Notes: generated by a model not told the origin, from the letters alone. DNA of 64,000 nt from CAWCQC01 sp963819905 (GCA_963819905.1 CAWFXP010000009.1:372001-436000), one strand, 5' to 3'. Shown: positions 15,924-25,775, counted from the first letter of the stretch. Made by a program: numbers and translations.

Positions 15924-16509
15924 CGGCGAACATGGAGCCACTCGAGCGGGCCGAGCTGGCCGAGCTGGAAGACCTGTGGCTGCGCTACGACGAGACGCTC
16001 TCCTTCGTCCCGACCAGCCTGTACACGATGGCGAGGCGGCCCCACATCGTGCGCGCGCTCAGCGACCTGATTACGGTCGTCTGGCGAACAGGGACGCTGC
16101 CGTCCGATCTGAAGCCGCTGATCGCGCTCGTCTCCAGCACCGCCGCCGGCTGCCGCTACTGCCAGGCGCACGAGGCCGTCGACGCGCGCAGCGGGGCGTT
16201 GCCGAGGAGAAGATCGCGGCCGTCTGGGAGTTCGAGACGAGCGACCTCTACTCGGAGGCCGAGCGCGCCGCGCTGCGCTTCGCGCGTGACGCGTCGCTCG
16301 TCCCGAACGCCGTGACGCCCGGGCACTTCGACGAGCTGCGCCGGTACTGGGACGAGGGCCAGATCGTCGAGATCCTCGCCGTCGTCGGCATCTTCGGCTT
16401 CCTGAACCGCTGGAACGACACGATGGCGACCTCGCTCGAGGAGATTCCTGCAGAGCTCGCCGCCGCCAGGCTCGCGTCCCACGGCTGGGAGCCGGGCAAG
16501 CATCGCTGA
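15920..16509 (+). pseudogene. carboxymuconolactone decarboxylase (AhpD-like) family protein, frameshifted
   Basis: Starts with GTG overlapping the MetE-like stop. The first frame runs through SLYTMARRPHIVRAL to the family redox motif CRYCQAHEA (CxxC-x3-H region). After the GGGG run near 16192 the homology continues in another frame: VAEEKIAAVWEFETSDLY, then LRFARDASLVPNAVTP and IVEILAVVGIFGFLNRWND, ending at 16509. One missing base would restore a protein of about 196 residues. The location in a G run makes a sequencing or assembly deletion likely. If intact it would be a peroxidase- or decarboxylase-like partner of the gene before it. Confidence 0.75.
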
Positions 16510-16645
16510 CCTCGGCTCGGCGGCGACGAGCCGCACCTCGGAAGTAGGGCTCCCCACACCTCGAGACACCGGTCAGCGCGATTTTCGCGCCCTTCGCCCG
16601 GTGGCATCGTTCGGCCATCGAGCGAACGAACCGAAGGAGGGACGC

Positions 16646-18026
16646 ATGACCGCCGTTGCCACCCCCATCTCCCTGGCGTCGCTGTGCGAGTTCATCAGCG
16701 GCACCGTCGTGCTCCCCGGTGACGCGGGCTGGGATGCTGCCCGGCAGGCCTACAACCTGACGATCGACCAGACGCCCGCCGCGGTCGCCTTCCCCGCCGA
16801 CGACCAGGACGTCAAGGCGATCGTGCGCTACGCGGCCGCAAACGGCCTCCGGGTCGCGCCGCAGCGAACCGGCCACAACGCCGGGCCGCTCGAGTTGCTC
16901 GAGGACGTCATCCTCCTGAAGACTGATGCGCTCGACAGCGTCGAGCTCGACGTCAAGGCGATGCGGGCGCGCGTCGGCGCCGGAGCGAAGTGGGAGCACG
17001 TCGTCCCGCAGGCCTCCGACCTCGGCTTCGCCGTCCTCCACGGCTCTACCCCCGACGTGTCGATCGCCGGCTACGGCCTCGGCGGCGGCGTCGGCTGGTA
17101 TGCGCGCAAGCACGGGCTGTTCACGAACAGCATCACCGCCATCGAGCTCGTCACGGCCGACGGCGAGCTACGCCGCGTCGACCACGAGAACGATCCCGAG
17201 CTGTTCTGGGCGGTTCGCGGCGGAGGCGGCAACTTCGGCGTCGTCACGGCGCTCGAGTTCCGGCTCTTCCCCGTCGACCAGGTCTACGCCGGGGTGCTCT
17301 TCTTCCCCTGGGAGCAGTCGTCGGAGGTGCTGCACGCGTGGCGCGAATGGACGGACACGGTGCCCGACGAGATGACCTCGGTCGGGCAGGATCATCCAGT
17401 TCCCGCCGATCGAGCTCGTGCCCGAGCCTCTGCGGGACAAGTCGTTCGTCGTCGTCGAGGCCTACTTCCTCGGCAACAAGGCCGACGGAGCCGAGCTGCT
17501 GGCGCCGCTTCGCGCGCTCGAGCCCGTCATCGACACGGTCGCGATGGTGCCGCCGGTCGGCCTCAGCGAGATGCACATGGATCCGCCGGACCCGGTGCCG
17601 TACTACGGCGAGCACCTCGTCCTCGGCGACCTGCCCGCCTCGGTCATCGACGACCTCGTCGCGGTCGCCGGGCCGGGCTCGGGCTCGAGCCTCGTGTCCG
17701 TCGAGATCCGGCACACGGGCGGGGCGCTGGCCCGGACCGACGAGAGCCACGGCGCGCGCGACAGCCTCCCGGGATCGTTCATGTACTTCGGGCTCGGGCT
17801 CACGCCGGACGATGTGTCGATGGCTGCGGCCCGCGCCGATCTCCACCGCGTGACCGGCTCGATGGCCGCCTACCGGGTCGGCAGCTACCTGAACTTCGAG
17901 GAGGAGCCGGCCGACGCCGCTGCCTTCTACTCGCCCGAGACCTACACGCGGCTGCGCCAGATCAGGGCCGCGGTCGATCCCGACGAGCTGTTTCTCTCGA
18001 ACCACGTCATCCCGCCGGCGAGCTGA
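16646..18026 (+). pseudogene. FAD-linked (berberine-bridge/VAO type) oxidoreductase, frameshifted
   Basis: An ideal AAGGAGGG ribosome site sits 4 bases before the ATG. The first frame holds the complete FAD-binding PCMH domain: VAFPADDQDVKAIVRYA, VAPQRTGHNAG (His at the usual flavinylation position) and SIAGYGLGGGVGWYARKHGL. Near 17384 the frame changes from TSVGQ to GRIIQFPPIELVPEPLR and continues to the BBE-like C-terminus YSPETYTRLRQIRAAVDP. Removing one G from a GGG run restores about 459 residues. Function would be oxidation of an alcohol or sugar-like substrate by a flavin. It is either an assembly error or a recent inactivation. Confidence 0.78.
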
Positions 18027-18042
18027 GACTCGCAGGTACCCG

Positions 18043-18072
18043 CGTAGGGAGCGGCTCGCGCCGCTCCCTACG
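18043..18072. terminator. perfect 13-base-pair hairpin between convergent genes
   Basis: The arms CGTAGGGAGCGGC and GCCGCTCCCTACG pair perfectly around the loop TCGC. The hairpin lies between the stop of the FAD oxidase (18026) and the stop of the P450 (18068-18070), which is inside the second arm. There is no T tract on either side, so it would act as a U-less, bidirectional stop of the kind seen in high-GC actinobacteria. Confidence 0.6.
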
Positions 18073-19300
18073 GCTGCCAGCGCAGCCGAAGGCGCTCAGG
18101 GCGCCTGAACGCGAAGCCGTTCGGCTCGGGAGCATCGACGAGCTCGAGGCCCGGGAGGCGCTCGAGGATCGCGCCGACCGCGAGCGTTCCCTGCAGCCGC
18201 GCCAGGTTGAAGCCGAGGCAGTGGTGGACGCCGAAGCTGAACGCGAGATGGTGGCGGGCGTTCGAGCGCCGGACGTCGTAGCGGAGCGGGTCGGGGAAGA
18301 CGGCAGGGTCGCGGCCCGCGGCGAGCGTCGAGACGCCCACGAACTCCCCGCGCTCCAGCGCGACGTCGCCGAGGGTCGTGGGCCGGGTCGTCCAGCGCTC
18401 GATGAACGCGACCGGCGGGATCAGGCGCAGCGATTCCTCGACGGCGTTCGCGACGAGGTCGGGCTCGGCGAGCACGGTCTCGAGCTCGTCCGGGTTCTCG
18501 AGGAGGAGCAGGACCGTGTTCAGGATCATCGACTCGACGGTCTCGATGGCGCCGAACAGGATCACGCGGAGCTGGGCGACGATCTCGTCGTCGCCGAGCG
18601 ACGCCTCGGCGTCGTCCGCGACAGCGGACGTGATCGAGCCGTCGGGCTCCCGGCGCACGCGCGCGAGCTCGTCGAGCAGGATCGCGTCGAACGCCTCGCG
18701 CGCAGCGTCGGCCCGGCGCTGCGGCTCCGGGTCGCCGTCGTAGGTCATCGCACCGGCGAACGCCTCGTAGAACCCCTGGATCTTCGCCACGTCGTCGAGC
18801 GACAGTCCGAGGATGTCGCCGGCCACTCCGATCGCGAACGGCTCGGCGAACTCGGCTGCGAGCTCGCCGCCGCCGGCGGGGTGAAGACCGTCGAGTAGCC
18901 CGTCGATCCGGGCCGCGACGACCGTCTCGAAGCGCTGCCGCACCGGTCGCCAGCGGAAAGGCTCGTCGAAGGGCAGCCGCTGGCGATCGTGCTCGGGCGG
19001 GTCGCTCGTCAGCATCATGACGCCGAGCGAGGCCCGCACGAGGTTCGGCTCGGCCCAGACGGTCGTGTCGTCGCGCGGCCCCAGCAGCTCCCGCGCGAGC
19101 CCGTAGTCGGTGACGAGCCAGCCGCCGAGCACGGGCACCCAGGAGACGGGCTCGCTCTCCCGGAGCCGGTCGAGAGCGGCCGCCCGTCCGTGCTCCTCGA
19201 GGTCGGCGAACTCGATCGCGGCCCCTGCCGGGAAGCGCCCGCGGCGTTCCGCGAGCGCCTCGTCGTCCAGCTCGATCTGCGGAACGAGATCGAGCGGCAT
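18068..19300 (-). CDS. cytochrome P450
   Basis: A 410-residue soluble P450, the last gene of the four-gene minus-strand operon. The heme loop is FSFGVHHCLGFNLAR with Cys at about 361, and the K-helix motif is EESLR (about 288-292). The I helix reads ILFGAIETVES, keeping the Glu-Thr pair but with an unusual context around the oxygen-activation groove. It starts 2 bases after the FAD-enzyme stop. No ferredoxin or reductase is next to it. The substrate is unknown; the operon partners suggest a nitrogen-containing compound (inference). Confidence 0.87.
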   Translation of the reverse strand: MPLDLVPQIELDDEALAERRGRFPAGAAIEFADLEEHGRAAALDRLRESEPVSWVPVLGGWLVTDYGLARELLGPRDDTTVWAEPNLVRASLGVMMLTSDPPEHDRQRLPFDEPFRWRPVRQRFETVVAARIDGLLDGLHPAGGGELAAEFAEPFAIGVAGDILGLSLDDVAKIQGFYEAFAGAMTYDGDPEPQRRADAAREAFDAILLDELARVRREPDGSITSAVADDAEASLGDDEIVAQLRVILFGAIETVESMILNTVLLLLENPDELETVLAEPDLVANAVEESLRLIPPVAFIERWTTRPTTLGDVALERGEFVGVSTLAAGRDPAVFPDPLRYDVRRSNARHHLAFSFGVHHCLGFNLARLQGTLAVGAILERLPGLELVDAPEPNGFAFRRPERLRLRWQP

Positions 19301-19302
19301 GC

Positions 19303-20907
19303 TCAGGCCGGGGCCGCCGCTGCTCGCCACCACGCGTCGACTCCGAGGTCGGTCGCGATCGCGCCGGCTGCGTTGTAGCCGCACGCGCCGCCGATCGACC
19401 CGCCCGGGTGGGTCGAGGAGCCGCACAGGTAGACGTTCTCGAACGCGGTCCGGTACGGGCCGTACTCGTGCCAGGGGCGGAAGATGCCCAGCTGATCCTG
19501 CGTCATCTCGCCGTGGTTCCAGTCGCCGTGCTTCATGCTCGGCATCACGCGCTCGATGTCGATCGGGCTCGAGATGTAGCGGCCGACGACGTTCTCCGCT
19601 TCGAGCCCGGACGCATAGGCGCGCCACCGCTCGAGAACCACCTCGGCGTAGGGCTCCCGCAGCTCCTCCCAGGCCTCGTGGCCTCCGTCGCGCAGGTCGT
19701 ACGGAGCGATCTGCTCGACGAAGCACGCCTCCTTGCCGGCCGGTGCGAGGCTCGACTCGAAGAGCGACGGATGCACGGAGAAGAGGCCGGGGCTGCGGGG
19801 CGGTACCCCGAGCCGGCAGTCGGAGGCGTTGTCGTCCAGCAGGTCGAGCGTCTCGCACATCGAGACTGCGAAGCACTCCTCGACGCGCGGATCGAACTCG
19901 GCCGCGCGCCAGCGCACCGGCGTCTCGAGCGCCAGGTAGCAGCAGAACATCGACATCACGTCGTAGCGCCAGCGCTCGACGAGAGGGCGGAACTCCTCGG
20001 GCAGGTCGACGTCTCCGACGAGCTCGAGGAACGTGTGCTTCGGGTCGAGGTTCGAGACCAGCGTGGCTCCCTCGACGGACATCCGCTCGCCCGTGTCGAG
20101 GACGACCGCTCGGGCGCGGCCGTCCGAGACCTCGATCTGGCGGACGGTCGTGTCGACGAGCACCCGGCCGCCGTGGGCGCGGAGATGTGCCGCCATCGCC
20201 TCGGCGAGCTTCACCGACCCACCGACGCAGATCGCCCAGCCGTGCGGCGCGGTCGAGCCGGCGAGCATCACCGGGTAGTTGGCCCCGAGCCCGAAGACGT
20301 CGCCTGTGCCAGCGAGCTGCGCGACCCAGAAGCCGATCCACGTCTGCACCTCCGGAGACTCGAACAGGCTGCGGGCCAGGTGATTCGGCGACGTCAGGAA
20401 GTGCCGGGCGAGCTCGAGCCCGTCCGGCATCGACTCGAGCCCGGCGAAATCCTCCGACGGCGGGCCGGGCGGCGAGAACATCGCCGGGATCATCCCCTCG
20501 TCGAGCACGCGCATGTACGCGTGCACGAGCTCGCGCAGGGTCTCGGCGTCGCGACGGGAGAACCTCGCCGCCGTCCGCACCGTCTCGTCGAGGTCGCGCG
20601 ACCAGACGAGCGCCTTCCCGTCCGGGAAGACGTGGGCGAACTGGTTCTCCGGCCACACGTACGAGGCGCCGTAGCGCTCGAGCTCGAGATCCCGGTAGAC
20701 GGGGCCCATGTGGATGATCCCGTGGAAGTTCGAGTGGAAGTTGTGGCGGAAGCCGGGCGCCGCGACCTCCTTCGTCGCACAGCCGCCGCCGACCACGTCG
20801 CGGGTCTCGAGCACGAGCACGCGCTTGCCCGCCTTCGCCAGGTAGCAGGCGCAGGTCAGGCCGTTGTGGCCGGCGCCGACGACGACCACGTCGTAGTCGC
20901 CGCTCAC
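19303..20907 (-). CDS. phytoene desaturase-like FAD-dependent oxidoreductase
   Basis: A 534-residue flavoprotein of the CrtI/amine-oxidase-like superfamily. The dinucleotide-binding motif is at the very N-terminus (VVVVGAGHNGLTCACYLAKAG, then the acidic LVLETRDVVGGGCAT). The C-terminal FAD motif is VYLCGSSTHPGGSIGGACGYNAA. Such bacterial proteins are retinol/phytoene-dehydrogenase-like but rarely act on carotenoids when found outside a crt cluster. No other carotenoid gene is present here. The GTG start at 20907 overlaps the true nitrilase stop (GTGA), which also corrects the end of that gene. It is probably co-expressed with P450 and SDR genes for oxidation of a small molecule. Confidence 0.85.
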   Translation of the reverse strand: MSGDYDVVVVGAGHNGLTCACYLAKAGKRVLVLETRDVVGGGCATKEVAAPGFRHNFHSNFHGIIHMGPVYRDLELERYGASYVWPENQFAHVFPDGKALVWSRDLDETVRTAARFSRRDAETLRELVHAYMRVLDEGMIPAMFSPPGPPSEDFAGLESMPDGLELARHFLTSPNHLARSLFESPEVQTWIGFWVAQLAGTGDVFGLGANYPVMLAGSTAPHGWAICVGGSVKLAEAMAAHLRAHGGRVLVDTTVRQIEVSDGRARAVVLDTGERMSVEGATLVSNLDPKHTFLELVGDVDLPEEFRPLVERWRYDVMSMFCCYLALETPVRWRAAEFDPRVEECFAVSMCETLDLLDDNASDCRLGVPPRSPGLFSVHPSLFESSLAPAGKEACFVEQIAPYDLRDGGHEAWEELREPYAEVVLERWRAYASGLEAENVVGRYISSPIDIERVMPSMKHGDWNHGEMTQDQLGIFRPWHEYGPYRTAFENVYLCGSSTHPGGSIGGACGYNAAGAIATDLGVDAWWRAAAAPA

Positions 20908-22138
20908 TCGTCCTCCCCCTCGTCGGGGCCGGCGCCGACCCAGAGCGTTCGCGCGCCGAGCCAGCCGGCCATCGGCGGATGCTCGTCCGATCGGGATGTA
21001 GCGGGCGCCGGGGAAGTGGTGCGTCGGCGGCGTGAAGGTACCGCGGTCGATCAGCCGCTGGATGTTCGCGCGGTACACCTCGTCGACCTCGGCATGGCTC
21101 TTCGGATGCTGCTCGAGCCACAGGTTGGCCGGGTGGATCGGCTCCTCGTACATCCGCCGGAACACCTCGGTGCGCGAGGTCCTTCAGCCAGTTCGAGTTC
21201 AGGTTCATCACCCGGAACTGCCGCAGCGCCTCGATGTCGACGATTCCCGTGACGAACGTGTTCATGCTCGACGCGCTGTACGAGACGACGTTGCCGAGGT
21301 AGTCGCAGACGTGCGAGCTGCCGCCGCCGATGTCGACCGGATGGCGCATCTTCGGGTGGAGGTAGACAGGCCCGACGTTCGGGCAGAGCATGTAGACCGC
21401 GTTGAACTGAGCGTGCGCGCGGTTCTGCAGGAGCCAGGTGCCGCCCGGCTCGGAGCCCCAGGTCGTCATCGGGACGGCCTCGCTCGGGCGGTAGACGACC
21501 TCGGCGCCGTTGAAGGCGAGCGCCCGCACCGCCTCCGGGTACTCGCCGTCCGAGCAGCAGATCGTGCCGATGTTGCCGATGTCGTCCGTTCGCAGCACGG
21601 GGTAGAAGGCGTCGATCCCGTCGCCGAACAGCTCGACCCAGCGGTCGTAGACGTCGTGCGGCGTGCACGAGCGCTCCCGGCACCAGAGGTGGTTCTTGGC
21701 TGCCTTGTGGACCACCTCGCCGCTCGGTGCGATCACGAAGAGCGTGTTGAAGTAGCGGTTCGGCATCACCTCGGGCCAGCGCGCCTTGCACTGGACGACG
21801 AGATACGTGTCGTAGTGCTTGGCGAGCACGCCGAGGCGCTCCGTCTCCTCGCCGGGGATGTCGATGAAGAGATCGTGTGCGGCGACGACGTGCGGGACGT
21901 CGAATGCTTCGTCGGTGAAACCGGTGAGCGCTCCCTCGGCGAGCGCGATCAGGCGGACCGGCATGTTGATCCCGATCACCGACATGGCCGCGTGCACGCC
22001 GTCCTCGATCGTGTCCAGGTTCCAGCGGATGTGCTTTCGCTCGCCGACCCCGTACACCACCGTCGACATCCCGACCGCGAGGTAGGGGGCGATCGGAGCC
22101 CGCTCGCCCGGACGCCCGTCCTGGCTCTGGTCAGTCAC
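20904..22138 (-). pseudogene. carbon-nitrogen hydrolase (nitrilase/amidase superfamily), two frameshifts
   Basis: From the GTG at 22138 the protein shows the nitrilase triad: Glu in ALAEGALTGF, Lys in AAKNHLWC and Cys in TICCSDGEYPE. At about 21178 the frame shifts by one base from NSNWLKDL to RTEVFRRMYEEPIHPANLWL, and near 20988 again from ARYIP to DEHPPMAGWLGARTLWV. The final frame ends in TGA that overlaps the FAD-gene GTG, the tight junction expected of an intact operon. The restored length is about 411 residues. Two indels in a gene with perfectly kept termini suggest sequence error. The probable activity is hydrolysis of an amide or nitrile. Confidence 0.8.
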
Positions 22139-22148
22139 GCATGCCTCC

Positions 22149-22847
22149 TCAGATGAACCTGTGGCCGCCGTCGACGTTGACGGTCTGCCCCGTAATGAAA
22201 CCTGCTGCGGGGCCGACGAGGTAGGCGACGCACTCCGCGACGTCCTCCGGCAGCCCCCGGCGCGCGACCGCCTGCTCACCGACGATCACGTCGAAGAGCT
22301 CGACCTCGGCCGGGTCGGAGAGCACGCCCGGCGTCTCCACGAAGCCCGGCGTGACCGCGTTGACCGTGATCCCGTGCGCGCCCGCCTCGGCGGCGAGCGA
22401 CCGCGTGAGGCCGATCACTCCCCCCTTCGAGGCCAGGTAGTGCGCCATCTCCGGCGGCCCGACGTGGAACGCGGCCGACGAGATGTTCACGATGCGGCCG
22501 TAGCCGCGCGAGCGCATCGCCGGGTACACGGCCTGCGTGCAGACGAAGACGCTGTCGAGGTTCGTCGCGAGCACCCGTCGCCATTCCGCGAAGGTGATCT
22601 GCTCGAACGCCGCGTGGGGGTAGATGCCGGCGTTGTTGACGAGGATGTCCACCCGTCCGTGTCCCGCCAGCACGCTCTCGGCTGCGGGTCGAACGGACTC
22701 CTCGGCGGTGACGTCGACGGAAGGCGAGGCCCGCAGATCGAAGACCTCGACGACCGCTCCGTCCGCCTCCAGGCGCTCCGCGATCGCCCGTCCGATGCCG
22801 CGCGCGCCGCCGGTGACGATCGCGACCTGCCCGTCGAGCGCGCCCAT
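22149..22847 (-). CDS. short-chain dehydrogenase/reductase (SDR)
   Basis: A 232-residue classical SDR. Features are the NAD(P) motif TGGARGIGRA (about 13-22), NNAG (about 88-91), the catalytic Ser in NISSAAF, and the Tyr-x-x-x-Lys in YLASKGG, plus the C-terminal GFITGQTVNVDGG. Residue Asp36 (in VFDLRA) after the second strand suggests NAD rather than NADP. It is the first gene of the operon SDR-nitrilase-FAD enzyme-P450, with 10 bases to the next start. It probably oxidises an alcohol made by the other enzymes (inference). Confidence 0.9.
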   Translation of the reverse strand: MGALDGQVAIVTGGARGIGRAIAERLEADGAVVEVFDLRASPSVDVTAEESVRPAAESVLAGHGRVDILVNNAGIYPHAAFEQITFAEWRRVLATNLDSVFVCTQAVYPAMRSRGYGRIVNISSAAFHVGPPEMAHYLASKGGVIGLTRSLAAEAGAHGITVNAVTPGFVETPGVLSDPAEVELFDVIVGEQAVARRGLPEDVAECVAYLVGPAAGFITGQTVNVDGGHRFI

Positions 22848-22876
22848 GGCCAGATGCTATGCGCTCGCCCAGGGGC

Positions 22877-22906
22877 TTGAGTTTGCGTGCCGATCGGCCT
22901 CATACT
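22877..22906 (+). promoter_or_regulatory. predicted promoter of the permease operon
   Basis: TTGAGT (22877-22882) and CATACT (22901-22906) are 18 bases apart on the plus strand, with a start of transcription near 22914 and a GGGGAGG ribosome site 5-10 bases before the ATG at 22933. The promoter lies in the 85-base divergent spacer shared with the SDR operon. Confidence 0.5.
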
Positions 22907-22932
22907 GCGCGGCAGGCGACCGGGGAGGGATC

Positions 22933-24447
22933 ATGGCGGCACAGGCGCAGGTCGGTGAGGTCGGGCTCGAACGGCGGGCAGTCGGCCTGCCGACCGCCAT
23001 CGGCACGACGTTCAGCCTGATCGTCGCGTCGAGCGTGCTGGCGACCGTAGCCGGCGGCTTCTTCGCGAGCTGGGTCTGGCTGCTCGCTCTCGCGATCGGC
23101 TTCGTCACGATGATCTTCGCGGCGATGAGCTTCTCCGAGCTCGCGACCATGATCCCGAAGGCGGGCTCGATGAACGAGTACGTCCGCGCTGGCCTCGGGC
23201 CGTTCTTCGCAACCGTCACCGTCGCGGTGGGCTACATCGCGGTGCAGCTGTTCCCGGGCACCGCCGAGGCCTACGTGGCGGGGATCGTCACGTCCGACGT
23301 TCTCGGCGCGCCCGGGAGCTACAAGGTCTGGGTCGCGATCTTCGTCGGCTTCATCGCCGTGATCAACCTGCTCGGGATCCGGCCCTTCGCGGCTCTCGAG
23401 GTCGGCCTGACGTTCGCGGTCGCGGCTTCGCTGCTCGTCATCGGGGTGGTCGGGCTCGTGGGGGCCGGCGTCAGCGACCCGATCTCGAGCGCCCTCCCCT
23501 CGTTCGACCTCACCTGGAGCCTTCTCTCGGCTCTCATGGGCATTGCGCTCTTCACGTTCGTGGGCGTCGAGTACACCTGCCCGCTCGCGGAGGAGCTGAG
23601 ACGGCCCTCCCGCGACATCCCGGTCGGGATCTTCGTGGGCCTCGCGCTGATCGCCGTGCCCGTCGTCCTCTACGGCCTCGCCGCCGCCCGTTACATCCCC
23701 CCGGACGAGCTCTCGACCTTCGCGCCGACGCTCCCGGTCTCGGCGGGCATCGCGATCTTCGGCGACGCGGGCCGCTGGCTGATGGGGCTGGTCGTGATCG
23801 CGGCCGCCATCGGCACGCTCAACGCCGTCATCGCCGGCGTTCCCCGGATCCTCTACGGCATGGCCCTGACCCGGCAGCTGCCCTCGCCGTTCGGCTGGCT
23901 CCTCCCGCGGACACGCGCGCCGTGGGTGGGCATCATCGTGCTTGCGGCCATCCCGATCCTGATGAACGCCTTCGGAGCGGCCGAGGGCGCGAAGTTTCTC
24001 CAGCTGATCCTCGCGGGCGTGCTCGGGTGGGTCACCGCGTACTTCCTGATCCACGTCTCGGTGCTCGTCCTGCGTCGTCGCGAGCCGGGCGCGACCAGGC
24101 CGTACCGCTCGCCGCTCGTGCCGCTCCCCCAGCTCCTCGGTGCTGGTCTGCTCGCGCTCGGCGCGTACAAGATCGCCCCGCCCGGCATCGAGGCGGACGC
24201 GATCTACTACCGCTGGCTGATCTTCCTCGCTATCGCGGCCGCGTTCTCCCTGATCTACAACCTGTACGCCTACAGGAGCGTGGGCGCGATCTTCAAGCCC
24301 GTGCCCCTGGCCGAGGTCTATCGCGAGACCGAGCTGATCGAGGAGGAGCTTCCCCTGCCGGTAGAGCCGGGTCTGCCGACGCATCCGCTCGACCCCGACC
24401 TGCCGTTCGAGGACGGAGATCAGCGCGACAAGCCCGATGGGAGCTAG
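22933..24447 (+). CDS. APC family amino acid permease
   Basis: A 504-residue, roughly 12-helix transporter. It starts with AVGLPTAIGTTFSLIVASSV (first broken helix of the LeuT-like fold), has FSELATMIPKAGSMNEYVRAGLG (the conserved ELATMIP loop) and GVEYTCPLAEELRRPSRDIP (the E-[DE]-x-x-RP segment of APC proteins). It should import an amino acid or polyamine with protons. The gene overlaps the ligase gene downstream by 11 bases, a strong sign of functional coupling. Substrate specificity is unknown, though pairing with a PuuA-like enzyme points to amines or polyamines. Confidence 0.9.
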   Translation: MAAQAQVGEVGLERRAVGLPTAIGTTFSLIVASSVLATVAGGFFASWVWLLALAIGFVTMIFAAMSFSELATMIPKAGSMNEYVRAGLGPFFATVTVAVGYIAVQLFPGTAEAYVAGIVTSDVLGAPGSYKVWVAIFVGFIAVINLLGIRPFAALEVGLTFAVAASLLVIGVVGLVGAGVSDPISSALPSFDLTWSLLSALMGIALFTFVGVEYTCPLAEELRRPSRDIPVGIFVGLALIAVPVVLYGLAAARYIPPDELSTFAPTLPVSAGIAIFGDAGRWLMGLVVIAAAIGTLNAVIAGVPRILYGMALTRQLPSPFGWLLPRTRAPWVGIIVLAAIPILMNAFGAAEGAKFLQLILAGVLGWVTAYFLIHVSVLVLRRREPGATRPYRSPLVPLPQLLGAGLLALGAYKIAPPGIEADAIYYRWLIFLAIAAAFSLIYNLYAYRSVGAIFKPVPLAEVYRETELIEEELPLPVEPGLPTHPLDPDLPFEDGDQRDKPDGS

Positions 24448-25759
24448 CGTCCACGAGCTCGCCGAGGCGGGCATCGACCGGGTCAGGGTCCACTACTCGG
24501 ATCTCCTCGGGATGACGCGCGCGAAGGTCGTCCCGCTCGATCTCCTCGAGGAGCTCTGCGCCGGCGGCATCAACTTCTGCGTCGCGGTGATGGCGATCGA
24601 CCACACGGGCGTCATGCCGGACGGCACCGGGCTCCGGGACGAGGTCAGCTTCCGTGACATGCAGGTCCATCCCGACCTCTCGACGCTCCGGGTGCTGCCG
24701 TGGGAGCGGAACACGGCGATCTGCCTCGGCGACTGCTTCTTCGACGGTGAGCCGCTCGAGGCCGATCCGCGCGGGATGCTGAAGCGCGCCATCGCCGCGG
24801 CCCGCGAGCGCGGGCTCGAGATGTCGGTCGGGCACGAGCTCGAGTTCTATCTCCTGCGGCGAACGCCCGAGGGCGGCGTCACCCTCTACCAGCCGCACCC
24901 GGCCACGGTCTACCGCCTCGACCGGCGGGTCGATCCCGAGGGCGTGATCCGGGAGATGGAGGACAACGTCCGCGAGCTCGGTCTGCCGGTCGTGTGCGTC
25001 AACCAGGAGTACGACCCGTCGCACTGGGAGATCAACACGCGGTTCGACGACGCCCTCAGCGCGGCCGACGACGCTCACCTGCTGAAGCTCGCGATCAAGG
25101 AGACGGCCGCGGCGCACGGACTGGTGGCGACCTTCATGGGGCGACCGATCGACGGGGGCGGTACGTCTGGCTACCACCTGCACTTCTCGGCGTGGGACGA
25201 GGCCGGGCGCAACGTGTTCGACGACCCGGAGGGGGAGTACGGCCTCTCCGCCGGAGCCGTGTCGTTCCTCGGCGGCATCCTCGATCACACGCGCGGCATG
25301 ACCGCAGTCTGCGCGCCGACGGTGAACGCGTACAAGCGCTTCATCGCGCAGGAGCTGGGGCCGTACTTCATCGACTGGGGAACTGACAACCGCTCGGTCG
25401 GCGTACGCGTCCCGGCCGAGAAGGGCAAGGCGGCGCGGCTCGAGTCGCGCTTCGCAGACGCCACGGCGAGTCCCTACATCAGCTCGGCCGCACACATCTT
25501 CGCCGGGGTGGACGGCCTCGACCGGGGGCTCGATCCGGGGCCGCCGACCGTCGCGGTCTACGAGCCGCCCGTCGAGCGACCGATGATGCCGTTCTCGCTC
25601 GGCGAGGCGCTCGACGCGCTCGAGGCCGACGACTGCATCCGGGCCGGCCTCGGCGAGCAGTTCGTCCAGGCGTTCACCGCCATCAAGCGAAACGAGTACC
25701 GCCGCTTCACGCTCGCGGTCACCGACTGGGAGCTCCGCGAGTACCTCGACGCGCTCTAA
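24437..25759 (+). CDS. glutamine synthetase family ligase (gamma-glutamylpolyamine/amide synthetase-like)
   Basis: A 440-residue GS-fold enzyme. The catalytic-domain metal and ATP motifs are present: SVGHELEFYLL (metal Glu), EYDPSHWEINTRFDDAL, GTSGYHLHFSAWD (the His that binds ATP/glutamate), AVCAPTVNAYKRF and the substrate-binding RVPAEKGKAARLESR. It lacks the adenylylation-loop Tyr and the tight ammonia-site pattern of housekeeping GlnA. Proteins like this usually ligate glutamate to an amine (PuuA, IpuC, GlnT). Overlap with the amino acid/amine permease supports an uptake-plus-activation pair. The amine is not identified. Confidence 0.82.
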   Translation: MGASVHELAEAGIDRVRVHYSDLLGMTRAKVVPLDLLEELCAGGINFCVAVMAIDHTGVMPDGTGLRDEVSFRDMQVHPDLSTLRVLPWERNTAICLGDCFFDGEPLEADPRGMLKRAIAAARERGLEMSVGHELEFYLLRRTPEGGVTLYQPHPATVYRLDRRVDPEGVIREMEDNVRELGLPVVCVNQEYDPSHWEINTRFDDALSAADDAHLLKLAIKETAAAHGLVATFMGRPIDGGGTSGYHLHFSAWDEAGRNVFDDPEGEYGLSAGAVSFLGGILDHTRGMTAVCAPTVNAYKRFIAQELGPYFIDWGTDNRSVGVRVPAEKGKAARLESRFADATASPYISSAAHIFAGVDGLDRGLDPGPPTVAVYEPPVERPMMPFSLGEALDALEADDCIRAGLGEQFVQAFTAIKRNEYRRFTLAVTDWELREYLDAL

Positions 25760-25775
25760 GCGGGCCGGCTGGGCC

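Noticed and set aside
19303..20907. Carotenoid biosynthesis gene (crtI)
   Set aside because: The fold fits, but there is no crtB, crtE or other carotenoid gene in the window and the operon partners are catabolic enzymes.
18068..22279. One 1403-codon minus-strand frame
   Set aside because: It contains the nitrilase N-terminus, the shadow frame of the FAD enzyme and the whole P450; it is not a fusion.
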